Positions 45,150 through 54,634 of a stretch of DNA of 64,000 bases are shown one piece after another (position 1 is the first letter of the stretch; each line of letters starts with the position of its first letter). Origin of the DNA: Saccharopolyspora spinosa NRRL 18395 (GTDB taxonomy: Bacteria > Actinomycetota > Actinomycetes > Mycobacteriales > Pseudonocardiaceae); the NCBI RefSeq assembly GCF_000194155.1, contig NZ_GL877881.1, positions 212,611-276,610 of the forward strand, given 5' to 3'. Below the pieces are notes generated by a model. That model was not told where the DNA came from and did not search any database. It saw only the letters and a program-made list of their open reading frames with translations. The position numbers and the translations under genes are program-made.

Positions 45150-45208
45150 GCGAAACCTTTCGGGTTTCGCAGCGACCAGCGCTGCAAGATGCAGGCGCTG
45201 GTCGCTGC
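45150..45208. terminator. Two adjacent stem-loops after the KAS III-like gene
   Basis: The first hairpin, GCGAAACC-loop-GGTTTCGC, is at 45150-45170. The second has 14-bp perfect arms, GCAGCGACCAGCGC (45169-45182) and GCGCTGGTCGCTGC (45195-45208). They share two bases. They probably end the first part of the transcript. Confidence 0.7.
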
Positions 45209-46288
45209 GTTTCGTTCCGGGTGGCTGCGGCGGTCGGTGTCCGTCTCGGGGCTCCGTAGTGGTCACGGCGACCGCGGAAGCCACTGATGCGATGCCGACG
45301 TGATCGACCCCCTGCCCGCCGATCGCGGAACCTGACAACGAGCGCTGTAACGGGCATCTCACACACAACGGTCCGCCCCGAAGAATCCACGGCGGAAAGA
45401 CTTGCATTTTCGGGTAGCGTTTCCCAACCCTTTCGGGCATTGCGAGTGAAAGAAGCTGGCGCTCGCGGGTAACGAGGCCCCACACTCACGGTTCGTGATG
45501 ATCACCGAATCGGCCCGGCCATCCGGACATGGAGCCCCAGAGCCGGTCCATCCGGCAGCCAGAAACGCTCCGACGTGAGAGCCGCGCCCCGGTCCGATTC
45601 CCTTGCGATCCAACCAAGCACCTCATGCAGCGAACTGCCTGGAAAGCGGCCCACATCGCTACAACAACGTTCGACGATATTCTTCGGATAATTTCCGAAT
45701 CAACCGCACACAGGGCGTTTGCGCAGAAAACGGCCACCCGCACAATCCCGCGCCAGCCTTCCTGCGAACATTCAGCCAACCCATCGATAGGTGGAGGAGA
45801 TTTGACCGCGAGTCGTCCCGCGATGACGGCACCTTCTTCGAGAACCCTCTCCGGACGCCAGCGCACAGAAATCGCCACCAGTACGGGCCGAAGGCGCCGA
45901 GCTTTGCCCGAGCTACTACCTACCGCAAGCGGGCCGACGAACACGCCTCAACCGTGGCCTAGGTCTCCGGGACTGCGAGCATCATTGGTGACGAGACAGC
46001 GCATCGCGAGAAAATCGACGGCCAGATCGAACTGACCACCGGAAACATCGAGGCGGTCATCAGCCGTGGCAATCTCTGGCACCACGGGATTGACGACAGT
46101 TACCAGATCGAGGATCTCGACTTCATCAAAGTCTAGGTCAGCGATGCCGAGGATCTTCCGGTCGTACGCGCAACATGTGACGAAGTGTTCGCGCCGCACA
46201 CGAACATCGCTTATCTCAACGTAGCCGCGTGCCGACCAGATCTTCTCGTCGAAATTGAAGGAATCTGCCAAAGGAAGGCCACTCGTTC
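45209..46288. other. Intergenic stretch, no secure gene
   Basis: About 1080 bases. A minus frame at 45948-46271 (107 codons, TTG start, acidic, no ribosome site) and a plus frame ending near 46135 that reads KIDGQIELTTGNIEAVISRG both look partly protein-like, but they overlap and neither has a good start. Either may be a remnant. The AMP-ligase promoter must lie at the right end. Confidence 0.4.
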
Positions 46289-47812
46289 ATGAGACACACC
46301 CGATACGTCGCAGACGGTAATCAGTCCATGTCTTCCAACGGAAACCTCGTCGAGCAACTGGAATGGCTCGCAAGGGCGAACAGTTGGCTGGACCGGCCCG
46401 CCTATATCGTGGATGAGAAGACCTACCAGTACCGGGATATCTATGCGGGCGCCGGGCGCGCCGCAGCTGGGTTCAATGACTGTGGTCTCGGCGTGGGAAA
46501 CCGGGTGCTGCTCGCCTTGCCCGACAGCATCGACCTCGTCTGTGCATTACTCGGCGCCCTGCGCACCGGCATCGTTGCCATACCTGTCAACTCGGACCTG
46601 CACCCCGATGAGTTGCGCCGCGCCGCCGAGATCGCCGAGCCCGACGCTGTCGTTTGTGGACCCGAGCTCGCCCAATACTTCCCAGATCCGTTGATATCCC
46701 CGGGCCACCTGCAAACGGACCGCCCCCTGCCGCCGTACGCCGAATTCCCTTCGGATACGCCAGCACTCGGGCTGTTCACCTCTGGTACCACCAGCGACCC
46801 CAAATTGTGCTTCCACAGCCACGGCGACCCGTCGATTTACGATCAGGGCATCGGTTCGATCATCGACGTCACACCAGCCGACGTCTGCTTTTCGGTGTCC
46901 CGGCTGTACTTCTCGTACGGCTTGGGCAATTCGATCTTCCTTCCGCTTTTCCGTGGCGGTACTACCGTGCTCAGTCCGGAACGTGCGACAGAAGAAATAG
47001 CGCTATCCCTGATCCGGGAGCACGGCGTGACCGTGTTCTACGGCCAACCCAGTTTCTACGCCAGGCTGCTCGGTCATCCCGATCACTCGCTGCTCGCCAG
47101 CTTGCGGCTGGCGGTCTGCGGCGGCGAGGTGCTGCCGAACGCGTTGGAGCGCCGACTGCGAGAGGTGCTCGGCGAACGGCTGCTCAACGTTTTCGGCAGC
47201 ACCGAGATCGGGCATGCGGTTTTGGCGAACAGCACGACGGACTACCGCGAGTTCACCGTCGGGCGAGTGGTGGAGCCGTACCGGTTGCAAATCGTGAACG
47301 AACTCGGGGAGGTGGTCCCGCCAGACGTCGAGGGGTTTCTCGAGGTCGCCGGACCAACCATCGGGCTTGGTGTGCCGCGCGGCAGCGATCAGCCGCAGCG
47401 GACTGGAGATTCCTGGTACCGCACCGGTGATGTAGCGACGGTCGACGAAGACGGGTTCTTCCGCATTCATGGTCGCGCCGACGACATCGAGATCGTCGCA
47501 GGCGCCAACGTGCACCCGACCGAGGTCGAAGACCTGCTCATGACTCATCCGGCGGTCCATGAAGCAGCGGTCTGCTCGGCTCGGAATGCAACGGGTGTCT
47601 CGGCACTACGCGCGTTCGTCGTGCTGACGGGTGACGCGGAACCCGACACCGTCCGCGCAGAACTCATCGTAGCGGCAAAGCAGGCACTCACCTGGTACAA
47701 GGTGCCGGAGGACGTCGTCTTCGTCCCTGCGCTTCCCCGCAATCCGACCGGCAAACTACTGCGCCGACAATTGCGCGTCTTGGCGGCGAATTCAGAACCG
47801 GAAGGTACATGA
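46289..47812 (+). CDS. AMP-dependent acyl/aryl ligase (benzoate-CoA-ligase-like)
   Basis: A 507-residue ANL-superfamily enzyme that activates a carboxylate as adenylate. Motifs are ALGLFTSGTTSDPKLCFHSH (P-loop, with SGTTS instead of SGTTG), LLNVFGSTEIGHAVLANSTT, SWYRTGDVATVDEDGFFRIH and GRADDIEIVAGANVHPTEVE, and LPRNPTGKLLRRQL (catalytic Lys). The layout resembles benzoate-CoA ligases. ATG 46289 follows AAGGAAGG at 9 bases; ATG 46331 is an alternative. Its stop overlaps the exporter start (ATGA). It may supply an acyl group to the KAS III-like enzyme (inference). Confidence 0.85.
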   Translation: MRHTRYVADGNQSMSSNGNLVEQLEWLARANSWLDRPAYIVDEKTYQYRDIYAGAGRAAAGFNDCGLGVGNRVLLALPDSIDLVCALLGALRTGIVAIPVNSDLHPDELRRAAEIAEPDAVVCGPELAQYFPDPLISPGHLQTDRPLPPYAEFPSDTPALGLFTSGTTSDPKLCFHSHGDPSIYDQGIGSIIDVTPADVCFSVSRLYFSYGLGNSIFLPLFRGGTTVLSPERATEEIALSLIREHGVTVFYGQPSFYARLLGHPDHSLLASLRLAVCGGEVLPNALERRLREVLGERLLNVFGSTEIGHAVLANSTTDYREFTVGRVVEPYRLQIVNELGEVVPPDVEGFLEVAGPTIGLGVPRGSDQPQRTGDSWYRTGDVATVDEDGFFRIHGRADDIEIVAGANVHPTEVEDLLMTHPAVHEAAVCSARNATGVSALRAFVVLTGDAEPDTVRAELIVAAKQALTWYKVPEDVVFVPALPRNPTGKLLRRQLRVLAANSEPEGT

Positions 47813-48741
47813 TAATGGCGCATGCGGCGGCGGAGCCAGGGAAGAAAGACGGCATAAAAACAACCCTTGCGGTAGCGATCACGATGCTGCTCTGGGCTTC
47901 GGCGTTCGTGGGAATCAGATACGCTGGCGCCTACTTCTCACCTGGTGCGCTGGCATTAGGCCGGCTGATGGCCGGATCGGTGGGCCTCAGTGCGATCCTG
48001 GTACTGCGTGGCGAAGGGTTGCCGCCGCTGTCGTCGTGGCCAGGCATCATCGGCGTGGGTGTCTTCTGGTTCGGGCTGTACACGGTGACGCTCAACTGGG
48101 GTGAGCAGCATGCCGACGCTGGGACGGCAGCGCTGGTCGTGGGCACGGGCCCGCTGCTGTTGGCGCTATTGAGCGGATGGCTGCTCAAGGAAGGCTTTCC
48201 TCCCCGGCTGCTGATCGGCATTACCATCGCGTTCGCAGGTGCCGTGTTGGTCGGTCTGTCCACAGGCGACGGTCACACCACTGTGCTGGGTGTGCTGCTG
48301 TGTCTGGCTGCCGCCACCGGATACGCGGTCGGAGTTACGGCGCAGAAGACCGCTCTCAGGCGCGCTTCTGCGCTGCAGGTGACGACGTTCGGCTGCGTGG
48401 TCGGTACTTTGGCGTGTTTGCCGTTCGCTGGGCAGCTCGTCAACGACCTGGCCGCCGCGCCCCTCGGTGCTTCGCTCGCGATGGTCTACCTGGGCTTGTT
48501 GCCGACCGCGCTGGCCTTCTACACGTGGGCGTATGCGCTGGTGCGGACACCGGCAGGCCGCCTGGGAGCAACGACATACGCGGTTCCGGTATTGGTCGTG
48601 TTCCTGTCGTGGCTCCTGCTGGGTGAGGTACCCACCCCGATCGCGTTGGCCGGCGGTGGCCTAGCGCTGCTCGGCGTTGCGGTGTCCCGGGCCAAGTGGA
48701 AACGCGCCGATTCAGCGCCGGCCGCCGAGGCGCACGATTGA
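47809..48741 (+). CDS. EamA-family (DMT) exporter
   Basis: A 310-residue membrane protein with about ten hydrophobic helices arranged as two EamA repeats (MLLWASAFVGIRYAGAYFSP ... GALALGRLMAG; and second half TALAFYTWAYALVRTPAG with LSWLLLGEVPTPIALAGGGL). The family exports small metabolites such as amino acids. Translation is coupled to the AMP-ligase (4-base overlap), so it probably exports the product of this block (inference). Confidence 0.88.
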   Translation: MIMAHAAAEPGKKDGIKTTLAVAITMLLWASAFVGIRYAGAYFSPGALALGRLMAGSVGLSAILVLRGEGLPPLSSWPGIIGVGVFWFGLYTVTLNWGEQHADAGTAALVVGTGPLLLALLSGWLLKEGFPPRLLIGITIAFAGAVLVGLSTGDGHTTVLGVLLCLAAATGYAVGVTAQKTALRRASALQVTTFGCVVGTLACLPFAGQLVNDLAAAPLGASLAMVYLGLLPTALAFYTWAYALVRTPAGRLGATTYAVPVLVVFLSWLLLGEVPTPIALAGGGLALLGVAVSRAKWKRADSAPAAEAHD

Positions 48742-48935
48742 CCGGCGAAGCGCCCAGTGCCCACAATGGAGGTTGGCGCGATGTACTTGTTCCGCAGTCG
48801 TTTCCGACTACTCGGAAGGCCTTTGCCAGACGAGGACCAGTCCCGTGAACACCGCACCACCGACTGGTATCGGCGTCACCGACGTTTCCACTCCACTGGA
48901 AGTACGCACCTGCCTGCCCACGCCGCCGCGTGGAT

Positions 48936-48990
48936 GAAAGCGCCCCGCGCCCGACCCGTCGGATTCCAGGGTCCGGCGCGGGGCGCTTTC
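48936..48990. terminator. Strong bidirectional stem-loop
   Basis: Perfect 16-bp arms, GAAAGCGCCCCGCGCC at 48936-48951 and its complement at 48975-48990. It sits between convergent units: the EamA gene (plus) and the metG fragment (minus), whose stop is at 49007. Confidence 0.8.
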
Positions 48991-49006
48991 ATCGCTCCCG
49001 ATCTGG

Positions 49007-49400
49007 TTACTCCTCCGCCGGAAGCTCGATACGCGGGAACAGTGGGGTGGGCTTGTCAAGTTCGTCGCCGCCGTCGCCGAGCTGCGCGGCGACGCGCTGG
49101 GCGGCACCGGGCAGGAATGGGGTCAGCTCGTCGGCCACCAGGCGCCCGGCGTCGACAAGCGTGCGTAGCACGACCTCGAGGTTGGTCCGCAGGTCCATCT
49201 TCTCCGGGATCGGCGGGCTGCCCCAGTCCCTGGCGGTGGCGAAGGACCAGTCCAGAGTGACGATCAAGCCCTTCGCACCGGCGTACCTGGCGCGCTCCAT
49301 GCGCGCGAGGATCCGGTCACGATCTCCAGCCCAGTAGATCTGGAAGAAGGTCTTCGGGGTTGGCCTCCACGACGTCCTCGCGCCACGACCCACGCCGACA
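49007..49400 (-). pseudogene. Chimeric remnant: mftD fragment joined to metG 3' end
   Basis: On the minus strand, the segment above about 49190 reads KTFFQIYWAGDRDRILARME, AKGLIVTLDWSFATARDWGS and PPIPEKMDL, an internal part of pre-mycofactocin synthase MftD. One frameshift upstream separates it from VVEANP. The segment below reads NLEVVLRTLVDAGRLVADEL, TPFLPGAAQRVAAQL and PLFPRIELPAEE, the C-terminal end of methionyl-tRNA synthetase. The two unrelated fragments share one ORF joined at about 49190, so a deletion must have fused them. No function is expected, although the ORF itself is open. Confidence 0.75.
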
Positions 49401-49536
49401 CGTGGTGACCGCGCGAATGCAACGTGTCCTGGCCGAAGAGTTTTGATACCCGGCCCTCCTGCGGCAACGCGACTGCAACGGCAACAGCATGACGATGCGG
49501 CCACTGTTGCCGGACGTTGTGGAGGGCGAGACGAAG

Positions 49537-50256
49537 ATGCCGTGGACCGAAACCAGCCGCACGACCGCGGAGGCGAATCAGGACGTCCCCCGGCGCGTGA
49601 TCCTCATCGGACCTCCCGGGGCGGGCAAGGGAACCCAGACGCACACCCTGGCAACCCACCTCGGCGTTGCCCACATCTCCACCGGAGACCTCTTCCGCCG
49701 CCACGTCGGTGGCCGGACCGTTCTCGGCGAGCGGGCTCAAACCTTCATGGTCCGGGGCGAGCTGGTCCCCAACGAGATCACGCTGGCGACGGTGCGCAAC
49801 CGACTCGCGGAAGGCGACGCCGCCGGTGGCTTCCTGCTCGACGGCTTCCCCCGCACCGTTGAGCAGGCCGTGTTCCTGCAACAGCTCCTCCGGCAATCGG
49901 GAACCGGCATCGACGCGGTCCTGGAAATGCATGTCGAAGAGGACGAAATCGTGCGTCGCCTCGCGGGTCGGCGAACGTGCCGGGAATGCGGTCGCAGTTG
50001 GCACGTCGAGTTCGATCCGCCCCGCGCGGAAGGCTCGTGCGATGCGTGCGGCGGCGCGTTGGCCCAGCGCGACGACGACCGCGAGGAGGCGATCCGCCGC
50101 CGCTTGGACCTCTACGAGCAGGAAACCCGCCCACTCCTCGACTTTTTCCGAGAACGAGGTCTGCTGGTGCGAATCGACGCACGCGGGCCCGTCGCGGAAG
50201 TCGGCGAGCGAGCGATCAGCGCTGTGGGCACAACAGACCATAGTGGACGATCCTGA
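49537..50256 (+). CDS. Adenylate kinase with zinc-finger lid
   Basis: A 239-residue P-loop nucleotide kinase converting AMP and ATP to ADP. Walker A is IGPPGAGKGT; AMP-binding segments are HISTGDLFRRHV and GGFLLDGFPRTVEQA; the LID carries CRECGRSWHVEFD and CDACGG, the four-cysteine zinc type. ATG 49537 follows GGAGGG; the frame also opens at 49489. The N-terminal 20 residues are longer than usual. It is not near ribosomal genes, so it is probably an extra copy (inference), perhaps serving the AMP-producing ligases nearby. Confidence 0.88.
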   Translation: MPWTETSRTTAEANQDVPRRVILIGPPGAGKGTQTHTLATHLGVAHISTGDLFRRHVGGRTVLGERAQTFMVRGELVPNEITLATVRNRLAEGDAAGGFLLDGFPRTVEQAVFLQQLLRQSGTGIDAVLEMHVEEDEIVRRLAGRRTCRECGRSWHVEFDPPRAEGSCDACGGALAQRDDDREEAIRRRLDLYEQETRPLLDFFRERGLLVRIDARGPVAEVGERAISAVGTTDHSGRS

Positions 50257-50606
50257 TCGCACATCTGCAACGCGACTGAAGCCACCGCCGACACATGCCC
50301 CACACCCCCGAACTTCCAGTTCGATACGCAGTGTCGCGCTGGCACCGGACACCTCATCGCCAGCCAACTTGTCGAGCCGGACTCAACCGCGCGGTAGCCG
50401 TAGCAGGCTTTTGCCGTTGTAGCCCTGATCGCTGTAGGTCTCGAACCGTCACCAGCCCGCCGCCCGATCATGTGCAGCGCGTAACACTCGACGATGCCGT
50501 GCTTGACCTCTCTGGTGGGCACCGTGCTCGGTGTCGCTGTCGAGCCGGATGGGTTCGTCGGCCACAGCCCGACGTCGGCTGGCTGGGGGCCTTCCCGTCA
50601 GCGTCC
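50257..50606. other. Stretch between convergent genes, no recognised gene
   Basis: About 350 bases separate adenylate kinase (plus) and the MbtH-adenylation gene (minus). I looked here for a frameshifted carrier-protein domain continuing the adenylation protein and saw none; the LGxDS motif is absent. Confidence 0.45.
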
Positions 50607-52325
50607 TCAGCCGAGCGAGGCGAGCAGCGCCTTGCGATCCACCTTGCCCGTGGCCGTGACGGGAAGCGTGTCCCGGAGCACGAACCTCGCGGGAACCATC
50701 CACTCTGGCAGCGACCCCTCTGCGGTCGCCCGCAGGTCCGACTCCGACAGTCGGCTGCCGGCGACGGGCTCCACGAACGCCAGTAGATACCGCTGTCCTT
50801 GCTCGTCATGCGGTGCGAGCACGGTGACCTGGCGGATCAACGGGTTGCGCGCCAGGTTAGCTTCGACCTCCTCCGGCTCGACCCGGTTTCCCCGGACCTT
50901 GACCATGCGGTCGGCACGCCCCACGAAATCGAGCACACCGTTGTCCAAAGTGCGCATGTAGTCGCCGGTGCGGTACATCCGGCTACCCGGGGAACCGTAG
51001 GGATCGGCGAGGAAACGCTCAGCCGTCAGGTCTGGCCTACCGTCGTAGCCCCGGGCGGGGCCGGTGCCCGCGACGTAGGCCTCGCCGGTGGCCCCAGGGG
51101 GCACCGGGCGCAGGTCGTCGTCGAGCACGTAAACCTGGCACTGGTTCATGGCCCGGCCCACGGGAACGCTGCTCTCCGCCTGGTACGGCGCTGTGATCAG
51201 GTGCCACGTCGAGATGACGGTAGTCTCGGTGAGGCCCCATCCATTGGCGAAGCGGAGATCAGGGAAGCGGTTCAACAACCGCTCGATCGTTGTTCCCGCC
51301 ACGACGTCACCACCGGTCCAGAGCAGTTCGAGACCGCCTAGGAAATCCAAGGCGTGGTCGACCACCGAGTTCAGCCGGTAGGGGATCAAAAGGGCCGAGG
51401 TCGCGCCGCTCCGCTTGATGTACTCGGCCATGTCAGAGGGGCTGACGTTGCCGGGCGGGGCCACGACCACGCGGCCGCCGCCGAGCAGCGGAACCCAGAT
51501 GCCGTAGGTGGTTCCGTCGAAGATCGGCGGGGAGGAGAAGAGCACTGCTCCCTGGTTGATCTCGCGCCAGCACTGGTCGGTCGCGAAGGCGGTGACGGTG
51601 CGATGGGTGATCGCCACCCCCTTCGGCGTACCGGTGGAACCCGAGGTGTGAGTGATGTAAGCCAGCTGTTCCGGGTGGATCACGGGCAGAGCCCCGCTTA
51701 CCGTGTCAACCGGCTGGTCGACACGCAGCACCGGCACCTCGGTCCCCTCCGGGGTGGACAACAGCGGATGGAGCGCGGTCTGCTCATCCACCAGCAGCAT
51801 GGAAGGACGGACCTGCGCCACGAGGGTCTTGCCACGGTGCGGGTTCACGTCCAACGGGAGCGGGACGTAGACCGCGCCCGCCCTGAGAATGGCCAGCAAC
51901 GCCACGACGAGATCCACCGAGCGGTCCATCAGCACCGCGACCCGAGCCTCGGGGCCGAGTCCCCGTGCGAGGAGGGCGAGAGCCAGCCGTTCGGACCGCT
52001 GGTCGAGCTCGCCGTAGGTGAGGTGGCCGTGCTCACCAACGACCGCCGTGTCGTCCCGGTGCAAGGCGACCTGTGCCGCGAACATCTCCGGCACGGATTC
52101 ACCAGAGGCGATCACGCCCTCGGCGAGCGCGGAGACCAGGCTCTGGGGCCTGATGTCGGGCCAGGCAGTGCGGATGTGCGTCAGGCAGGTCGCACGATCC
52201 GACTCGCGCAGCGTCCTCTCCCAGCCTGCCGGAGCGGGCAGCGTCGAGGGCCACAGCGAGTGCTGGCCCTCGAGGTTGACCAAGACGTCGAACGGTCCCG
52301 CCTCGTCGGCGAAGGGATTCGGCAT
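50607..52325 (-). CDS. MbtH-adenylation domain fusion protein
   Basis: A 572-residue protein. Residues 1-65 are an MbtH-like protein (NPFADEAGPFDVLVNLEGQH; SLWPSTLPAPAGW; DIRPQSL). Residues 75-572 are an amino-acid adenylation domain: THTSGSTGTPKG at 225-236, IFDGTTYGIW (A4), NGWGLTETTV (A5), YRTGDY, and LPVTATGKVDRKAL with the A10 Lys. It ends at A10, with no carrier domain. MbtH-A-PCP fusions load amino acids for P450 hydroxylation in several pathways (NikP1-type), so the absent PCP must be supplied elsewhere or is not used. It is last in the trio. The substrate code was not assigned. Confidence 0.88.
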   Translation of the reverse strand: MPNPFADEAGPFDVLVNLEGQHSLWPSTLPAPAGWERTLRESDRATCLTHIRTAWPDIRPQSLVSALAEGVIASGESVPEMFAAQVALHRDDTAVVGEHGHLTYGELDQRSERLALALLARGLGPEARVAVLMDRSVDLVVALLAILRAGAVYVPLPLDVNPHRGKTLVAQVRPSMLLVDEQTALHPLLSTPEGTEVPVLRVDQPVDTVSGALPVIHPEQLAYITHTSGSTGTPKGVAITHRTVTAFATDQCWREINQGAVLFSSPPIFDGTTYGIWVPLLGGGRVVVAPPGNVSPSDMAEYIKRSGATSALLIPYRLNSVVDHALDFLGGLELLWTGGDVVAGTTIERLLNRFPDLRFANGWGLTETTVISTWHLITAPYQAESSVPVGRAMNQCQVYVLDDDLRPVPPGATGEAYVAGTGPARGYDGRPDLTAERFLADPYGSPGSRMYRTGDYMRTLDNGVLDFVGRADRMVKVRGNRVEPEEVEANLARNPLIRQVTVLAPHDEQGQRYLLAFVEPVAGSRLSESDLRATAEGSLPEWMVPARFVLRDTLPVTATGKVDRKALLASLG

Positions 52326-52361
52326 GGTGAGCGCTCCTCAGTTTTCGCGGTCGCCGTCCGG

Positions 52362-53606
52362 TCAGGCGCGCCAGGTCACGGGGAGTTCCTTGACACCGAA
52401 GACGATGAAGTCCTCGTGGAACCGGAGTTGGTCAGCCGGGACAGCGAGTTCGAGCGTCGGGAACGCCTCGAACAACGCCGTCAGCGCGATGCGCAGCTGA
52501 AGCCGCGCGAGCGCGGCCCCCAGACAGAGATGCGCGCCGTGACCCAGGGCGACGTGTGAGCTGGGCGGGCGACTCAGGTCCAGCTCGTCAGGGTTCGTGA
52601 CGAAGGCGGGATCTCGGTTGGCGGCGAGTTCGGAGAGCAGCACGAGTTCGCCCGCGCTGATTCGGGTGCCCCGGATCTCGACGTCCTCGGTGGCGATCCG
52701 AGCGGGGCCCGCTGAGATCGCCGTCAGGTAGCGCAGCAGTTCCTCGACGGCGGACTCGACTCGATCCGGGTTTTCGCGCAGCCACTGCGCCTGGTCGGGA
52801 TGCAGCAAGAGCGTGAGGATGCAGAGTCCGAGCATGCCCGCCGTGCTCTGGTGGCCCGCGAGGAGAATCAGCTCGCCGATCGAGGTGAGTTCCTCGTTGT
52901 CGAGCTTGTCGCCGTGATCGCGGACCAGGGTGCCCAGCAGGTCGTCGCCCGGCCGTTCCCGCGCGCGTTCGACGAGTGACTTGAGGTAGGAATGGCTGGC
53001 CCGCCTGATTTCCAAGCGCTCCTCGTCGGAGCGCGTGACGTCCGTCTGCTGCCTCGCACGTTGCTGGAATTGGATGTGGTCGTCGTATGGAACTCCCAGC
53101 AGTTCGCAGATGACCAGTGACGGAACCGGTAGCGCGAAGTGCTCGATCAGGTCGACGTTCGGCCCCTGCGCGCGCACCGCGTCGAGGCAGTCTGCCACGA
53201 CAGCGGAAACATTTGCTTCCCGCTGGCGCGTTCGGTTGGTGGTGAAGGCAGGCATGAGCATCTGCCGGAACGCGGTGTGCTCCGGCGGGTCCATGCGCTG
53301 CAGGTTCGCCTTGCGCTCGGGCGCGCTGTCGAGGGGACTCGTGCGGGGCGTGCCGGGGTTGTGCCTTAGATTCTTGATGTCGTTGCTGAAGCGCCGGTGG
53401 TCGGCCAGCACTGCTCGCACGTCCTCGTGACGGGTCACGAGCCACGCCTCGATCACGCCGCCGGGAAACGGATTGGCCAGGGCGGGCATGGCAATCGTGG
53501 TTCTCGGCAGCTCTCCCCTGTCGCGTGCCGCAGCGACCTCCGGGGGAACCGAGAAGGTCTGGAGATCGCGCACTATGTACGCGGGCAGTTGCGGCTTGTC
53601 ACTCAT
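52362..53606 (-). CDS. Cytochrome P450
   Basis: A 414-residue bacterial class I P450. The haem-ligand loop is ALGHGAHLCLGAALARLQ with Cys361 (Leu in place of the usual Phe). The I-helix segment is LAGHQSTAG at 249-257, and the ExxR motif is ELLR (Glu289, Arg292). ATG 53606 (MSDKPQLPAY) overlaps the stop of the upstream gene (ATGAGTGA); ATG 53612 is an alternative. Position between a dioxygenase-like gene and an MbtH-adenylation gene suggests beta-hydroxylation of a carrier-bound amino acid such as tryptophan (inference from echinomycin/nikkomycin-type loci). No ferredoxin gene is adjacent. Confidence 0.9.
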   Translation of the reverse strand: MSDKPQLPAYIVRDLQTFSVPPEVAAARDRGELPRTTIAMPALANPFPGGVIEAWLVTRHEDVRAVLADHRRFSNDIKNLRHNPGTPRTSPLDSAPERKANLQRMDPPEHTAFRQMLMPAFTTNRTRQREANVSAVVADCLDAVRAQGPNVDLIEHFALPVPSLVICELLGVPYDDHIQFQQRARQQTDVTRSDEERLEIRRASHSYLKSLVERARERPGDDLLGTLVRDHGDKLDNEELTSIGELILLAGHQSTAGMLGLCILTLLLHPDQAQWLRENPDRVESAVEELLRYLTAISAGPARIATEDVEIRGTRISAGELVLLSELAANRDPAFVTNPDELDLSRPPSSHVALGHGAHLCLGAALARLQLRIALTALFEAFPTLELAVPADQLRFHEDFIVFGVKELPVTWRA

Positions 53607-54634
53607 GGCCATCCTCGTCGGATCGTTGGTACGCGCGCGGCTGATCGTGGGCATTCGCACGCGACGGCTCGAGCAGCGACTCGCGGTGCCTCGCCAAGCC
53701 CCGCACGACCTCGACCCCTTTTCCGTCCTGCTGTCCCAGCGCCGCCATCCGAAGACTGGGGGCGGTGTCACCGCCGAACCGCGTGCACACGTACGCGTGC
53801 GCATCGTGGAGCGACCGAATCGCCGCGATGAGCTCCGCGTGCGGTTCTCCCAACTCGGCCACCGTCGCCATGTCCTCGCGGAGCTTCCTCATGGCGTTCA
53901 GCAAGTGGCGGTGGTCCCTGGTCTGGAGGCCGCTGAAACCCGGTCGCACATGAGGAGGCAGCATCGTCGGCCGAACCCGCTGTTCGTAGTCGACAGGGCT
54001 GAAGTCGGCGGTCAGTCGCAGCGCGGCGGTGGAGCCGAGCGTGGTCAGACGCACGAAATCGACGCACCCCCGCACGTCTGCCTCAGCTGCCTCATCGCCC
54101 GCTCGGACGGCCTGGGACAAACTGGTCACCGCCTGCGTCGTGGTCTGGATCAGCGTGAAGAAGAGGCGGGGCCCGGAAGTCGCTGCCAGGGAATGCAGAT
54201 GCCTGACGGCGCAGCGCGAAGTCGAAGACCAACGTGGGCACCCGCAGCAAGTCCGTCCACTGAGCCTGCCCCAGGGTGGTGCCGCCTCGCTCGACGTCGT
54301 CCAGCATGTCGAGGTAGCTGACCAGCAGGCTGGTGAGAAAGATCGCTCCGGAGTCGCCGTGGACGCGGACCACACCGAAATGACGATCGTGCTCGTCCTG
54401 GTCCAACGCGCGCCGTCCGCTCCGGGCCGGAGGGATCGGCTCATGGCCGAGAAGTTCGTCTGTGAGAACTCGTCTGGCTCGGTGGCGCTCCGGCTCGGTC
54501 ACCCGCAACACCTGGTCGTCCCTGTGGTCACCCACCAACCGGATCGCCGCCCTGGCCAGCGATTCGCGCTCCACCGGGAGATGATTGGGATCGAGTAGGC
54601 GTAGGAAGCTGTCGGCTTTCTGTTCATCAGGCAT
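53599..54634 (-). pseudogene. Tryptophan-2,3-dioxygenase-like protein, frameshifted
   Basis: Two minus frames join to about 345 residues: first frame MPDEQKADSFLRLLDP to LRVPTLVFDFALRR, second frame HLHSLAATSGPRLFF to the stop at 53599, with the shift near 54200-54220. The segment FSPVDYEQRVRPTMLP and GFSGLQTRDHRHLL resembles the FRxxLxPxSGFQSxQFR signature of tryptophan 2,3-dioxygenases and related haem enzymes. In echinomycin-type pathways a dioxygenase, a P450 and an adenylation enzyme together make 3-hydroxyquinaldic acid, the same trio as here. The family call is moderate. The frameshift may be real decay or a sequencing error. Confidence 0.5.

Noticed and set aside
45948..46271. 107-codon acidic minus-strand frame as a gene
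   Set aside because: It starts at TTG without a ribosome site, has no family match, and a plus-strand frame looks equally plausible; recorded only as uncertain.
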